NCBI GenBank assembly: GCA_017620635.1 | Contig: JAGAUV010000026.1 | Location: 1 to 64,000 of the forward strand | Direction of reading: 5' to 3' | From: Muribaculaceae bacterium | GTDB taxonomy: Bacteria > Bacteroidota > Bacteroidia > Bacteroidales > Muribaculaceae | Length of the DNA stretch: 64,000 nt | Part shown: piece after piece, positions 35,165 to 44,233 of the stretch | Position numbering within the stretch: position 1 is the stretch's first letter | How the letters are laid out: the number at the start of each line of letters is the position of its first letter | Notes under the pieces: generated by a model | Databases searched by the model: none | The model's input: only the letters and a program-made list of their open reading frames with translations | What the model was told of the DNA's origin: nothing | Program-made: the position numbers and the translations under genes

Positions 35165-36184
35165 TTATTGCATTAGATCACTGAAGTTGTACGACAGGTT
35201 GAACATAAAAGTGGTCGCTCCGGTATGTGGCTGCGCAAGTGCAAGCGACACGCCGAAACTTTTTACTTTGATACCTCCGCCGAGCGAGAAGCCTGACAGA
35301 AAATTTCTGTTGTAGGTGCTCATGTCGGTACGGGTCTTGTAGTTGTAGCCCAATGAAATATAGTAGTTCGGACTCGATATGAGATCGATGCCGAAAACAA
35401 GGTGGCGGAAAAGATTGCTCATGAAAGAATCCTTTACCTGAGGTTTCGCTCCGCTGCTGCCGTCGCCGGTTTCGGTGTATGGCAGGTGCCATTTGGTCAG
35501 ATTCCATGCTGTAATCGAAAGACGCAGAGGCAGCGAACCCAAGGATTTTGACCAGCCGAGACGTATGTCGAAGGGCAGCCGGTCATAACTGTCGTTGAAG
35601 CGTTTTACCTGACCGCCGAGGTTTGCCAGTACGAGCGACAGCGACATGTCATTGTCGGGATTGTAGTAGTTGATGCCGATGTCGGTCGATATTGCGAATG
35701 CGGTGTAGTCGGCATAGGAACTGTACAGTCCGCGCAGGCCTATGCCGCCTCGCAGACGGTCGGTAATGTCGTGTGAGTACATTCCTCCGAAAGCCACATC
35801 CTTGGGCGAGAAAGAGCCTGTTATGGCTCCGTCTTCGGTTGTTTCTTTCATCTCGCCGTAGCCGAAATACTGTATGGAGGCCGACCACGCGGCTCTCTCG
35901 CCTGCGCTATGGCAGTAGCGTGCGCCGGCAAAATTCGATCCGCCAAGGTAGCGCATATAGTTCATCGCCGCCATACCGCTCATTTCGGAGCCCAATAGCG
36001 CCGGATTCTGGTCTACGGTAGTAATATCGTCGTCGACAAGGCTTATATTGACACCGCCGAGACCGTATATCTTGGCCGATGAAGTCACGTTGAGATAGTT
36101 ATAGGCCGTAGAGCCGTCCTGCGCCATTGCCAAAGGAGTGGAAACGACTGATAGTATATATGATATATAGCGTAATATCTTCAT
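35165..36184 (-). CDS. porQ: Type IX secretion system protein PorQ
   Basis: A 339-residue protein with signal peptide (about 1-21) and a 14-strand FadL/PorV-like barrel pattern: YNYLNVTSSAKIYGLGGVNISLVDDDITTVDQNPALLG at the start and NFLSGFSLGGGIKVKSFGVSLAL with FMFNLSYNFSDLMQ at the end. This matches PorQ, an outer-membrane component of the type IX system that works with PorU/PorZ/PorV in attaching secreted proteins. It leads the cmk-ispH operon, from a promoter at 36211-36218. Confidence 0.88.
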   Translation of the reverse strand: MKILRYISYILSVVSTPLAMAQDGSTAYNYLNVTSSAKIYGLGGVNISLVDDDITTVDQNPALLGSEMSGMAAMNYMRYLGGSNFAGARYCHSAGERAAWSASIQYFGYGEMKETTEDGAITGSFSPKDVAFGGMYSHDITDRLRGGIGLRGLYSSYADYTAFAISTDIGINYYNPDNDMSLSLVLANLGGQVKRFNDSYDRLPFDIRLGWSKSLGSLPLRLSITAWNLTKWHLPYTETGDGSSGAKPQVKDSFMSNLFRHLVFGIDLISSPNYYISLGYNYKTRTDMSTYNRNFLSGFSLGGGIKVKSFGVSLALAQPHTGATTFMFNLSYNFSDLMQ

Positions 36185-36210
36185 TGTATGGCCGCGTGGC
36201 TTGGATCTTA

Positions 36211-36218
36211 CAAAGTTA
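36211..36218 (-). promoter_or_regulatory. Promoter of the porQ-cmk-ispH operon
   Basis: On the minus strand TAACTTTG (36218-36211) is a perfect -7 element, 27 bases before the porQ start. No clear -33 element was seen. Confidence 0.65.
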
Positions 36219-36275
36219 CTATTATTTAACGAGAATTTAGCCTGTCTATTGTCAAACTTACGTGAAATTAGCGTA

Positions 36276-36307
36276 AAAAACGCCCGACGGGTTGATCCGC
36301 CGGGCGT
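36276..36307 (-). terminator. Intrinsic terminator after nifJ
   Basis: On the minus strand ACGCCCGGCGG pairs with CCGTCGGGCGT (one mismatch), followed by TTTTTTA. The plus-strand copy lies at 36280-36307, just after the nifJ stop. Confidence 0.85.
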
Positions 36308-36329
36308 CTTCTACGGGTTATATACCTTT

Positions 36330-39300
36330 TTAGAGTTTTTCGTTTTTCTCTTCAAGAGGCTTGATGATGGGATCGGCGCCCCACTGCTGCTGCGACAGAC
36401 GCAGGTAGTTGTTGTAGCGCCACTGAGCGTTTGCTTTTGCGGCAGCGAAGAGCTCTGCAGCCTCGGCAGGATACTGTTTCTGTACTGTCGCATAGCGTAC
36501 TTCGCCGAGCAGGAACTTCTCGAAGTTGTCCCAGTTGGGAGCCTTGCTGTCGAGGGTAAACGGATTCTCTCCTCTTGTCTCTGCATCGGGGTTGTAGCGC
36601 CACAGGTGCCAGTAACCGCATTCTACCGCACGGGCCTGTTCGTCCTGGCTGTGACCCATGCCGGCCTTGATGCCGTGGTTGATACAGGGCGAGTAGGCGA
36701 TGATGAGCGACGGACCGTCGTATGCCTCAGCCTCGCGGATAGCCTTGAGGGTCTGTGCCTGGTCGGCGCCCATGGCAACCTGAGCCACATATACATAGCC
36801 GTAGGTAGAGGCGATGAGGCCGAGGTCTTTCTTGCGGATGCGTTTGCCGGCCGAAGCGAACTTGGCGATAGCGCCCAGAGGAGTAGCCTTGGACGACTGG
36901 CCGCCGGTATTGGAGTATACCTCGGTATCGAGAACGATTACATTTACATTCTCGCCGCTTGCCAGCACGTGGTCGAGACCGCCGAAGCCGATATCGTATG
37001 CGGCACCGTCGCCGGCGATGATCCACTGCGAACGGGCTACGATAAAGCCTTTCAGCTCGAGGAGTGCCTTGCATGTGTCGCAGCCGCAGGCCTCGCACAT
37101 GGGCACGAGCTTGTCGGCAACTTCACGTGTTACGGCAGGGCTCATAGAGTTGTCGAGCCACTGCTGTGCAAGAGCCTTCATGTCGGCCGAGCACTTGTCG
37201 CAGGCAATGATCTGCTGCATTACTGCGCCTACACGCTCGCGCATCTTGTTGGTGGCGATCTTCATGCCGAGGCCGAACTCTGCGAAGTCCTCGAAGAGTG
37301 AGTTGCCCCAGGCCGGACCGTGACCGGCGGAGTTGGTGGTGTAGGGGGTTGAAGGAACAGAGCCAGAGTAGATCGACGAGCAGCCTGTAGCGTTGGCTAC
37401 CATCTCATGGTCGCCGTAGAGCTGGCTGATGAGTTTCACGTAAGGAGTCTCGCCGCAACCCGAGCAAGCGCCCGAGAACTCAAAGAGAGGCTGTGCGAAC
37501 TGGCTGTTCTTCACATTCAGTTTCACATCCACGAGGTTCTGCTTTGAGGTAACGTGCTTTGTGCAGTATGTCCACTCGTTCTGATGATCGAGCTGAGTCT
37601 CGAGGGGTTTCATCTGCAGGGCCTTCACGCCTTTCTTGCCGGGGCATACGTCTACGCAGTTGCCGCAACCGAGACAGTCGAGTACGTCGACAGCCTGGAT
37701 GAAGCGCATGCCTTTGAATGTCGGGCCGAGTGCCGGAATTGTGCCGGCCTCGCCCATAGGCGATGCTGCAACCTCAGCCTCGTCGAGAACGAAGGGACGG
37801 ATAGAAGCGTGGGGGCATACATAAGCACACTTGTTGCACTGGATACAGTTTTCTTCGAGCCATTCGGGAACGAAAGCAGCCACACCGCGTTTCTCGTAAG
37901 CAGCGGTGCCCTGTGCCCATGTGCCGTCTGCATTGTCCTTGAAGTCGCTTACTTTGAGGAGGTCGCCGTTCTGAGCGTTGATCGGGCGTACGATATCGTT
38001 GATAAATGCCGGATCGTCGTTCGCTACCTTGGGTTCGTCGGGGAGCTGAGCCCATGCCGGGTCAACGGCGAGCTTGTGGTATTCGCCGCCGCGGTCTACG
38101 GCCTGATTGTTCTTGTCCACTACATCCTGGCCCTTCTTGCCGTAGCTCTTCACGATGAATTTCTTCATCTGCTCGATGGCGAGATCTACGGGGATAACCT
38201 CTGTGATGCGGAAGAACGCGCTCTGAAGGATTGTGTTGGTGCGGTTGCCGAGACCGATTTCCTGAGCGATTCGGGTAGCGTTGATATAGTAAACTGTGAT
38301 ATTGTGCTCAGCGAAGTAGCGCTTGATGTTGTTGGGCAGGTTCTTTACCAGTTCCTCTCCTTCCCAGATGGTGTTGAGCAGGAATGTACCGCCGTCGCGG
38401 AGACCACGGGTAACATCGTACATACGCAGGTAAGCCTGTACGTGGCAAGCCACGAAGTTGGGGGTGTTTACCAGATATGTAGAGCGGATAGGCTTGTCGC
38501 CGAAGCGGAGGTGCGAGCAGGTAAAGCCGCCTGACTTCTTGGAGTCGTAGGCGAAATATGCCTGGCAGTATTTGTCGGTGTTGTCGCCGATGATCTTTAC
38601 GGAGTTCTTGTTGGCACCTACAGTACCGTCGGCGCCAAGACCGAAGAACTTGGCCTCGAAAGTGCTTGCGTCGCCGAGGGCAACTTCAGGCATGAGGGGA
38701 AGCGAAGTGAAAGTCACGTCGTCGACTATGCCGAGAGTGAAGTGATCCTTGGGAGTGGGAAGAGCAAGATTCTCGTATACTGCGAGGATCTGGGCCGGGG
38801 TGGTGTCTTTCGAAGCAAGACCGTAACGGCCGCCTACGATTTCGGGCGCATTCTCTTTGCCATAGAAGCACTCCTTCACGTCGAGGTAGAGGGGCTCGCC
38901 GTTGGCACCGGGTTCTTTGGTGCGGTCGAGTACGGCGATACGTTTTGCGGTTGCAGGCACGGCTGCGAGGAAATGCTTGGCCGAGAAAGGACGATAGAGG
39001 TGTACTGCCACAAGGCCTACCTTCTCGCCTTTTGCAACGAGGCTGTCGATAGCTTCTTCGATGGCCTGTGTCACGCTGCCCATGGCGATGATCACGCGAT
39101 CAGCATCGGGTGCGCCGTAGTAGTTGAACAGGTGGTACTCGCGGCCGCAGATCTTGCTGATCTCAGCCATATAGTTTTCTACGATCTCAGGAACGGCATT
39201 GTAGTGCTGGTTGCATGCCTCACGATGCTGGAAGAATACGTCGCCGTTTTCTGCCATGCCGCGAGCGACAGGAGCGTCGGGGGTAAGAGCGCGTTTGCGG

Positions 39301-39914
39301 AATGCGGCAAGTGCTTCGCGGTCGAGCAGCGGAGCCAGGTCTTCCTGCTCCATCACTTCGATTTTCTGTATCTCGTGAGAGGTACGGAAGCCGTCGAAGA
39401 AGTTGACGAAGGGCACGCTTGATTTGATAGTCGACAGGTGTGCGACACCGGCGAGATCCATAACTTCCTGTACCGAGCCTTCTGCAAGCATTGCGAAACC
39501 GGTCTGGCGTACCGACATTACGTCCTGATGGTCGCCGAAGATCGACAATGCGTGTGAAGCGATAGTACGGGCAGATACGTGGAATACGGAGGGCAGAAGC
39601 TCTCCGGCGATCTTGTACATGTTGGGGATCATCAGCAGGAGACCCTGCGATGCGGTGTAGGTAGTGGTAAGAGCACCGGCCTGAAGTGAGCCGTGTACGG
39701 CACCGGCGGCACCGCCTTCCGACTGCATTTCCTGTACCAATACTGTCTCGCCGAAGATGTTCTTGCGGCCTGCGGCAGACCACTCGTCGACGTATTCAGC
39801 CATCGTCGACGACGGTGTAATGGGGTAAATGGCTGCTACTTCCGAGAACATGTAGCTCACGTGGGCGGCTGCCTGATTACCGTCGCAGGTCAAGAATTTT
39901 TTTTCTTTACTCAT
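36330..39914 (-). CDS. nifJ: Pyruvate:ferredoxin (flavodoxin) oxidoreductase
   Basis: A 1194-residue single-chain PFOR that oxidises pyruvate to acetyl-CoA and CO2, reducing ferredoxin. Domain order: alpha (VAAIYPITPSSTMAEYVDEW), gamma, two 4Fe-4S ferredoxin motifs (CIQCNKCAYVCPHA and CLGCGNCVDVCP), a third cluster cysteine set in SGACSGCGETPY, and the TPP-binding beta domain (GDGAAYDIGFGGLDHV, TEVYSNTGGQSSKATP). This is the central fermentation enzyme of anaerobic Bacteroidales. Codon use is strongly biased, as expected for an abundant protein. A promoter and palindrome lie upstream. Confidence 0.98.
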   Translation of the reverse strand: MSKEKKFLTCDGNQAAAHVSYMFSEVAAIYPITPSSTMAEYVDEWSAAGRKNIFGETVLVQEMQSEGGAAGAVHGSLQAGALTTTYTASQGLLLMIPNMYKIAGELLPSVFHVSARTIASHALSIFGDHQDVMSVRQTGFAMLAEGSVQEVMDLAGVAHLSTIKSSVPFVNFFDGFRTSHEIQKIEVMEQEDLAPLLDREALAAFRKRALTPDAPVARGMAENGDVFFQHREACNQHYNAVPEIVENYMAEISKICGREYHLFNYYGAPDADRVIIAMGSVTQAIEEAIDSLVAKGEKVGLVAVHLYRPFSAKHFLAAVPATAKRIAVLDRTKEPGANGEPLYLDVKECFYGKENAPEIVGGRYGLASKDTTPAQILAVYENLALPTPKDHFTLGIVDDVTFTSLPLMPEVALGDASTFEAKFFGLGADGTVGANKNSVKIIGDNTDKYCQAYFAYDSKKSGGFTCSHLRFGDKPIRSTYLVNTPNFVACHVQAYLRMYDVTRGLRDGGTFLLNTIWEGEELVKNLPNNIKRYFAEHNITVYYINATRIAQEIGLGNRTNTILQSAFFRITEVIPVDLAIEQMKKFIVKSYGKKGQDVVDKNNQAVDRGGEYHKLAVDPAWAQLPDEPKVANDDPAFINDIVRPINAQNGDLLKVSDFKDNADGTWAQGTAAYEKRGVAAFVPEWLEENCIQCNKCAYVCPHASIRPFVLDEAEVAASPMGEAGTIPALGPTFKGMRFIQAVDVLDCLGCGNCVDVCPGKKGVKALQMKPLETQLDHQNEWTYCTKHVTSKQNLVDVKLNVKNSQFAQPLFEFSGACSGCGETPYVKLISQLYGDHEMVANATGCSSIYSGSVPSTPYTTNSAGHGPAWGNSLFEDFAEFGLGMKIATNKMRERVGAVMQQIIACDKCSADMKALAQQWLDNSMSPAVTREVADKLVPMCEACGCDTCKALLELKGFIVARSQWIIAGDGAAYDIGFGGLDHVLASGENVNVIVLDTEVYSNTGGQSSKATPLGAIAKFASAGKRIRKKDLGLIASTYGYVYVAQVAMGADQAQTLKAIREAEAYDGPSLIIAYSPCINHGIKAGMGHSQDEQARAVECGYWHLWRYNPDAETRGENPFTLDSKAPNWDNFEKFLLGEVRYATVQKQYPAEAAELFAAAKANAQWRYNNYLRLSQQQWGADPIIKPLEEKNEKL

Positions 39915-39963
39915 AACGTTTGTAATCGTGATTATAATCTGTTTTTACTTCTTTCGTTTCAAG

Positions 39964-39988
39964 GGCAAATTTTGCCGATGCAAAGATA
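39964..39988 (-). promoter_or_regulatory. Promoter and operator-like palindrome of nifJ
   Basis: On the minus strand TATCTTTG (39988-39981) is a perfect -7 element. GGCAAA-T-TTTGCC (39964-39976) is a perfect 6-base palindrome with a 1-base centre, lying where transcription should start. Confidence 0.55.
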
Positions 39989-40035
39989 GTGTTTTTTTAT
40001 TAAACCACCGCTATATATGTAGGCAAAAACAGAAA

Positions 40036-40070
40036 GGGGAGCAGAAATAAATGAATAATTCCTGCTCCCC
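40036..40070 (-). terminator. Intrinsic terminator of the arginine operon
   Basis: On the minus strand GGGGAGCAG (40070-40062) pairs with CTGCTCCCC (40044-40036) around a 17-base loop; the downstream T content is moderate (TTTCTGTTTTT). Confidence 0.7.
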
Positions 40071-40075
40071 ACATT

Positions 40076-40121
40076 ATGTCTTTGAATGTCAGATCTCGAT
40101 GTCTTTGAATGTCAGATCTCG
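40076..40121. repeat. 23-base perfect tandem duplication at the end of argH
   Basis: The same 23 bases, ATGTCTTTGAATGTCAGATC followed by TCG, occur at 40076-40098 and 40099-40121. The right copy contains the last codons and stop of argH, so the left copy is a duplicated gene end lying downstream of the stop. Confidence 0.95.
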
Positions 40122-41407
40122 CTCATGAGGCCGGCCATTTTGGCCTTGATAGCGTCGTTGGCCGGATTGCCTATGCTTCCGGTATGCGTATGGCATACCG
40201 TGCGGTCGGGCCTGTAGCTGCCGTCGGCAACGGCTTCGCCAACACGACGGTAGGCGTCGCGGAAGGGGACACCAGACAGTACGAGGCGGTTAACTTCTTC
40301 GACTGTAAATATATAGTCGTAGCGCGGATCGTCGAGTATATTGTCTTTTACACGTATATGCCGCAGCATGAAGTCGGCCATTTCGAGGCTTTCGACGAGC
40401 TCGCTTGTCGCCGGGAAAAGTATGTCCTTCATCAGCTGCAGATCGCGGTTGTAGCCCAAGGGCAGATTTGCCGTCAGTATAGCCAGCTCTCCCGGTATCG
40501 ACTGCAGGCGGTTACATTTGCCGCGCATGATCTCGAACACGTCGGGATTCTTTTTATGCGGCATGATCGACGAGCCTGTAGTAAGTTCGTCAGGGAAGGA
40601 AACAAAGCCGAAATTGCCGCACATCCACATGCAGATGTCGTGAGCCATGTGTCCCAAGGTCGATGCAACGGCGGCAATGGCTGCCGCTATGGCACGCTCC
40701 GTCTTGCCACGGCTCATCTGTGCGGCCACGACATTATAGTGGGGTCGGTCGAAGCCGAGCAGTCGGGTGGTCATTTCCCTGTCGAGCGGAAACGAAGAGC
40801 CATATCCGGCCGCGGAGCCGAGCGGATTCTGATTTGTGATGCGGTAGGCCGCCAGCACCATCTGCATGTCATCGGTCAGAGCCTCGGCATAGGCACCGAA
40901 CCACAGCCCGAACGACGACGGCATAGCCACCTGCAGATGTGTGTAGCCGGGCATAAGCTTGTCGCGGTGTTCCTCTGAGAGAGATATGAGGCGGCCGAAG
41001 AGTCGGTCGACGGCATTTGCGAGTCTCTTGAGCTCGTCGCGGAAGAATAGCTTGAGGTCGACAAGCACCTGGTCGTTGCGCGAGCGCCCCGAGTGTATTT
41101 TCTTGCCTATATCGCCCAGGCGGGCGGTAAGCATGAACTCGACCTGAGAATGGACGTCCTCGACGCCTTCGTCAATCGTAAATTCTCCGCGTTCGATAGC
41201 CCCGGCGATATCCGACAGCGCCGGCAACAGTCTGGCGAGCTCGTCGTCTCCGAGCAGACCGATCTTGTTGAGCATGCGTATATGGGCCATGGAGCCTTCC
41301 ACGTCGTATCGGGCCAGACGGAGGTCGAGCTCGCGGTCGCGGCCCACTGTATAGTTTTCGATTGCGGCATCAGGGTCGAATCCCTTGTTCCAGAGTTGTT
41401 TTGCCAT
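40112..41407 (-). CDS. argH: Argininosuccinate lyase
   Basis: A 431-residue fumarase/aspartase-superfamily enzyme that splits argininosuccinate into arginine and fumarate. The superfamily signature GSSIMPHKKNPD (about residue 280) and SAAGYGSSFPLDRE are present, as is KIHSGRSRNDQV. Its start overlaps the end of argE by 38 bases. It ends the arginine operon, and its last codons are duplicated downstream. The C-terminus is slightly short compared with the 457-residue E. coli enzyme. Confidence 0.97.
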   Translation of the reverse strand: MAKQLWNKGFDPDAAIENYTVGRDRELDLRLARYDVEGSMAHIRMLNKIGLLGDDELARLLPALSDIAGAIERGEFTIDEGVEDVHSQVEFMLTARLGDIGKKIHSGRSRNDQVLVDLKLFFRDELKRLANAVDRLFGRLISLSEEHRDKLMPGYTHLQVAMPSSFGLWFGAYAEALTDDMQMVLAAYRITNQNPLGSAAGYGSSFPLDREMTTRLLGFDRPHYNVVAAQMSRGKTERAIAAAIAAVASTLGHMAHDICMWMCGNFGFVSFPDELTTGSSIMPHKKNPDVFEIMRGKCNRLQSIPGELAILTANLPLGYNRDLQLMKDILFPATSELVESLEMADFMLRHIRVKDNILDDPRYDYIFTVEEVNRLVLSGVPFRDAYRRVGEAVADGSYRPDRTVCHTHTGSIGNPANDAIKAKMAGLMSEI

Positions 41408-42491
41408 TTGCTAAGTTCTTTATTAACTGAGGATAGATGTGTAGTGCCTCGTTTATTTCTTCGAGGCGTATGTATTCGTCGGCCATATGAGAACGCGAAG
41501 ATTCTCCCGGGCCGATTTTGAGTGAAGGTATACCGTGCATCAGAGCCATGTCGGAAGTGGTGGGCGACACAAAAGGTTCGAGCCCGAGCGAGCATGCCGC
41601 CGCAAGCAGAGGATGACCGGGCATAAGGGCCGAAGCCTGTATGTGTGTCGATCTGGGCGTGAGCACGCTCCACTTTACCTGTTTCTGCAGCATCTCTACG
41701 GTCTCGGCATTGGTATACGCATCGGTAGTGCGCACGTCGGCCACGTAGCGGCACTGCGCAGGCACTACATTGTGCTGGCTCCCGGCTTCTATCATGGTCA
41801 CGCTTACCTTTATCGGGCCGAGGACACTGCTCTCGAGTGGTGGAGAAAAGCTGCGCAGACGCCCGATGTCTTCAATGGCCCGATATATCGCATTGATGCC
41901 TTCGTCGCGCGCCGCATGCCCCTGACGGCCTTCGGCGACACAGTCGAGCACAAGCAGACCTCGTTCGGCCATTGCCGGCTGCATGCCTGTGGGCTCGCCT
42001 ACAATAGCCATGTCGGGTTTCATGCCTCGTTTTTCGAGTTCGGGGAGCAAAGCCCTCATGCCCTGCGGCGACATGGTCTCCTCAGCCGCCGATATCGCTA
42101 TGACGAGATTGAACGGCATAAGAGTGCCGGCCATGTCGACAAAGGTCTCGGCAAGCGCCACACCCGAGGCTCCGGCATCGTTGCTGCCGAGGCCATAAAG
42201 ACAGCCGTCGGCGATGTCGGGCTTATAGGGATTGCGAGTATAGGCATCGGATGGCTTTACCGTGTCGTGGTGCGAATTGAGCAGGAGGGTAGGGCGTCCG
42301 GGCCTGAAGCCGGGTGCCACCGCAAAGATGTTGTTGTATATTCTTTGGGTCTCGAATCCGTGCCGGCCGAACCAGTCCTGCCAGATCGCGGCTGTCGCCT
42401 CCTCGTGCCCTGAGGTCGATGGCGTCGAGATGAGACGGCGCAAAAGTGCTACCGCATCGTCAAGCCGTGGGGGTGTATGGTATGCTTGCAT
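41370..42491 (-). CDS. argE: M20-family deacylase, acetyl/succinyl-ornithine or citrulline deacylase
   Basis: A 373-residue M20 peptidase. Metal ligands lie in LNSHHDTVKPSD, GSNDAGASG and AAEETMSP, with VGEPTGMQPAMAERG and HAARDEGINAIYRAI typical. In arginine pathways using a succinyl-blocked ornithine, this enzyme removes the blocking group from the citrulline product before argG. The ATG at 42491, after argB, was chosen; a longer frame overlaps argB. Its end overlaps argH by 38 bases. Confidence 0.87.
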   Translation of the reverse strand: MQAYHTPPRLDDAVALLRRLISTPSTSGHEEATAAIWQDWFGRHGFETQRIYNNIFAVAPGFRPGRPTLLLNSHHDTVKPSDAYTRNPYKPDIADGCLYGLGSNDAGASGVALAETFVDMAGTLMPFNLVIAISAAEETMSPQGMRALLPELEKRGMKPDMAIVGEPTGMQPAMAERGLLVLDCVAEGRQGHAARDEGINAIYRAIEDIGRLRSFSPPLESSVLGPIKVSVTMIEAGSQHNVVPAQCRYVADVRTTDAYTNAETVEMLQKQVKWSVLTPRSTHIQASALMPGHPLLAAACSLGLEPFVSPTTSDMALMHGIPSLKIGPGESSRSHMADEYIRLEEINEALHIYPQLIKNLANGKTTLEQGIRP

Positions 42492-42498
42492 CTCCGGC

Positions 42499-43272
42499 TC
42501 AAATTTTAACTGTCGTGCCTGCGTCGGGATGGAGCAGGGCTGCCGCATCGCAGATACGGACATGCTCTACACCGTCGGCACAGCACGACAGGGCATTCTG
42601 AAGTTTAGGCACCATGCCTTTCGCGACAGCGCCGCTCTCGCGCATCTGAGCGAACATATCGCCGGTCACTACGGGTATTACCGAGCTGTCGTCATCAGGA
42701 TCGGCGAGGACGCCGGGCTTTTCGAAGCAGAAGGTAATTGCCGCCGACATGACTCCGGCGAGCGAACGCGCTACATTGCCGGCAACCGAGTCGGCGTTGC
42801 AGTTGAGCAGCGTCCCGTTCTTGTCGTGGCATATGGCGCATAACACGGGAGTATAGCCTTGGTCTATCAGCCCCGAGAGGAATCCGACGTTTATGCCCGT
42901 CGGAACGAGGTCGCCGACGAAACCGAAATCGACAGGATCTGCCGGCCGCCGGGTGGCTGCAATCGTATTGCCGTCGGCTCCTGACAGCCCGATGGCATTG
43001 CATCCCCGTGCCTGCAGCATGGCCACAATGCGCTTGTTGATCAGTCCGGCATATACCATGGTCACGACATCGAGTGTCTGGCGGTCGGTTATCCTTCGGC
43101 CTTCCACCATGCGTGCTTCCAGCCCGAGAGCCTTGCTCAGCCGGGTGGCCTCCTTGCCGCCGCCGTGTATCAGTACCTTCGGGCCTGACAGCGACGCGAA
43201 ATCATTGAGGAACGAGTCGAGCGCCTCGGGATTGTCGACAATATTTCCGCCTATCTTTACTACGTTGACCAT
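42499..43272 (-). CDS. argB: Acetyl(succinyl)glutamate kinase
   Basis: A 257-residue amino-acid kinase: MVNVVKIGGNIVDNPEALD, LIHGGGKEATRLSKALGLEARMVEGRRITD, and NCNADSVAGNVARSLA. It phosphorylates the N-blocked glutamate; in this pathway the block is probably succinyl rather than acetyl. It lies seven bases before argE and three after argF'. Confidence 0.95.
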   Translation of the reverse strand: MVNVVKIGGNIVDNPEALDSFLNDFASLSGPKVLIHGGGKEATRLSKALGLEARMVEGRRITDRQTLDVVTMVYAGLINKRIVAMLQARGCNAIGLSGADGNTIAATRRPADPVDFGFVGDLVPTGINVGFLSGLIDQGYTPVLCAICHDKNGTLLNCNADSVAGNVARSLAGVMSAAITFCFEKPGVLADPDDDSSVIPVVTGDMFAQMRESGAVAKGMVPKLQNALSCCADGVEHVRICDAAALLHPDAGTTVKI

Positions 43273-43275
43273 TGC

Positions 43276-44232
43276 TTAATCGAGGCTTTCGAGTAAACGT
43301 TTGATTACCGCCTGGGCTGAAATCTCGCGGTTGGCGGCTTCGGGTATCACTATGCTGCGGTCTGATTCGATTACCTCGTCGGTTACGATCATATTGCGGC
43401 GGACAGGCAGACAGTGCATGAAGTAGGCATTGTCGGTAAGGGCCATCTTGCGAGCGTCGACGGTCCAGCTCCTGTCGGTCGACAGCACCTTGCCGTAGTC
43501 GGCATCGTTGTATGCCGACCAGTTCTTGGCATATACGAAATCGGCGCCCTCAAAGGCCTTGTCCTGGTTGTATTCTATCCTTGCGCCGGCAGTGAATGCA
43601 GGGTCGAGCTCATAGCCGTGGGGATGCGTTATGACAAGGTCGTAGCCTGCGGCTGTCATCCATTCCGCGAAAGAGTTCGGCACTGCCTGGGGCAAGGCTT
43701 TGGGATGCGGCGCCCATGTCATCACTACCTTGGGGCGCTCCTTGGTCTTGTATTCTTCTATCGTGATAAGATCGGCGTAGCTCTGCAGCGGATGGCGCGT
43801 GGCGGCCTCCATGCTGAATACGGGGCGACCCGAATAGCGGATGAACTGCTCGATCACACGCTCCTCATAGTCCTCGGCCTTTGATTTGAGCCCGGCGAAC
43901 GAACGGACTCCGATAATATCGCAGTAACAGCCCATTACGGGTATCGCCTCGAGCAGATGCTCGGCCTTGTCTCCATCCATGATCACGCCACGCTCTGTCT
44001 CAAGCTTCCACGCGCCCTGGTTGACGTCGAGCACCATCACGTTCATGCCTAAATTCATGGCGGCTTTCTGTGTCGACAGACGGGTACGCAGCGATGAGTT
44101 GAAGAATATCATCAGCAGCGTCTTGTTGCGGCCGAGGTCGGAATAGGTAAAGCGGTCTTTTTTTATTTGTAAGGCTTCGGCGACGGCCATGTCGAGCGGC
44201 CCGATGTCGCCTACGCATGTAAATTTCTTCAT
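43276..44232 (-). CDS. argF': N-succinylornithine carbamoyltransferase-type enzyme
   Basis: A 318-residue transcarbamylase, the same length as the Bacteroides fragilis N-succinylornithine enzyme and closely similar along its length: FFNSSLRTRLSTQKAAMNLG (carbamoyl-phosphate site STRT-like SSLRTR), MDGDKAEHLLEAIPVMGCY, HCLPVRRNMIV. The specificity residue 90, Pro in B. fragilis and Glu in acetylornithine enzymes, is Ala here. Mutation of the equivalent Glu92 to Ala in the Xanthomonas enzyme gives succinylornithine activity, so succinyl use is expected. It transfers carbamoyl phosphate to the blocked ornithine. Confidence 0.95.
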   Translation of the reverse strand: MKKFTCVGDIGPLDMAVAEALQIKKDRFTYSDLGRNKTLLMIFFNSSLRTRLSTQKAAMNLGMNVMVLDVNQGAWKLETERGVIMDGDKAEHLLEAIPVMGCYCDIIGVRSFAGLKSKAEDYEERVIEQFIRYSGRPVFSMEAATRHPLQSYADLITIEEYKTKERPKVVMTWAPHPKALPQAVPNSFAEWMTAAGYDLVITHPHGYELDPAFTAGARIEYNQDKAFEGADFVYAKNWSAYNDADYGKVLSTDRSWTVDARKMALTDNAYFMHCLPVRRNMIVTDEVIESDRSIVIPEAANREISAQAVIKRLLESLD

Positions 44233-44233
44233 A

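Noticed and set aside
37554..38534. A 326-codon plus-strand frame inside nifJ
   Set aside because: It results from the GC-rich biased codons of nifJ in another frame.
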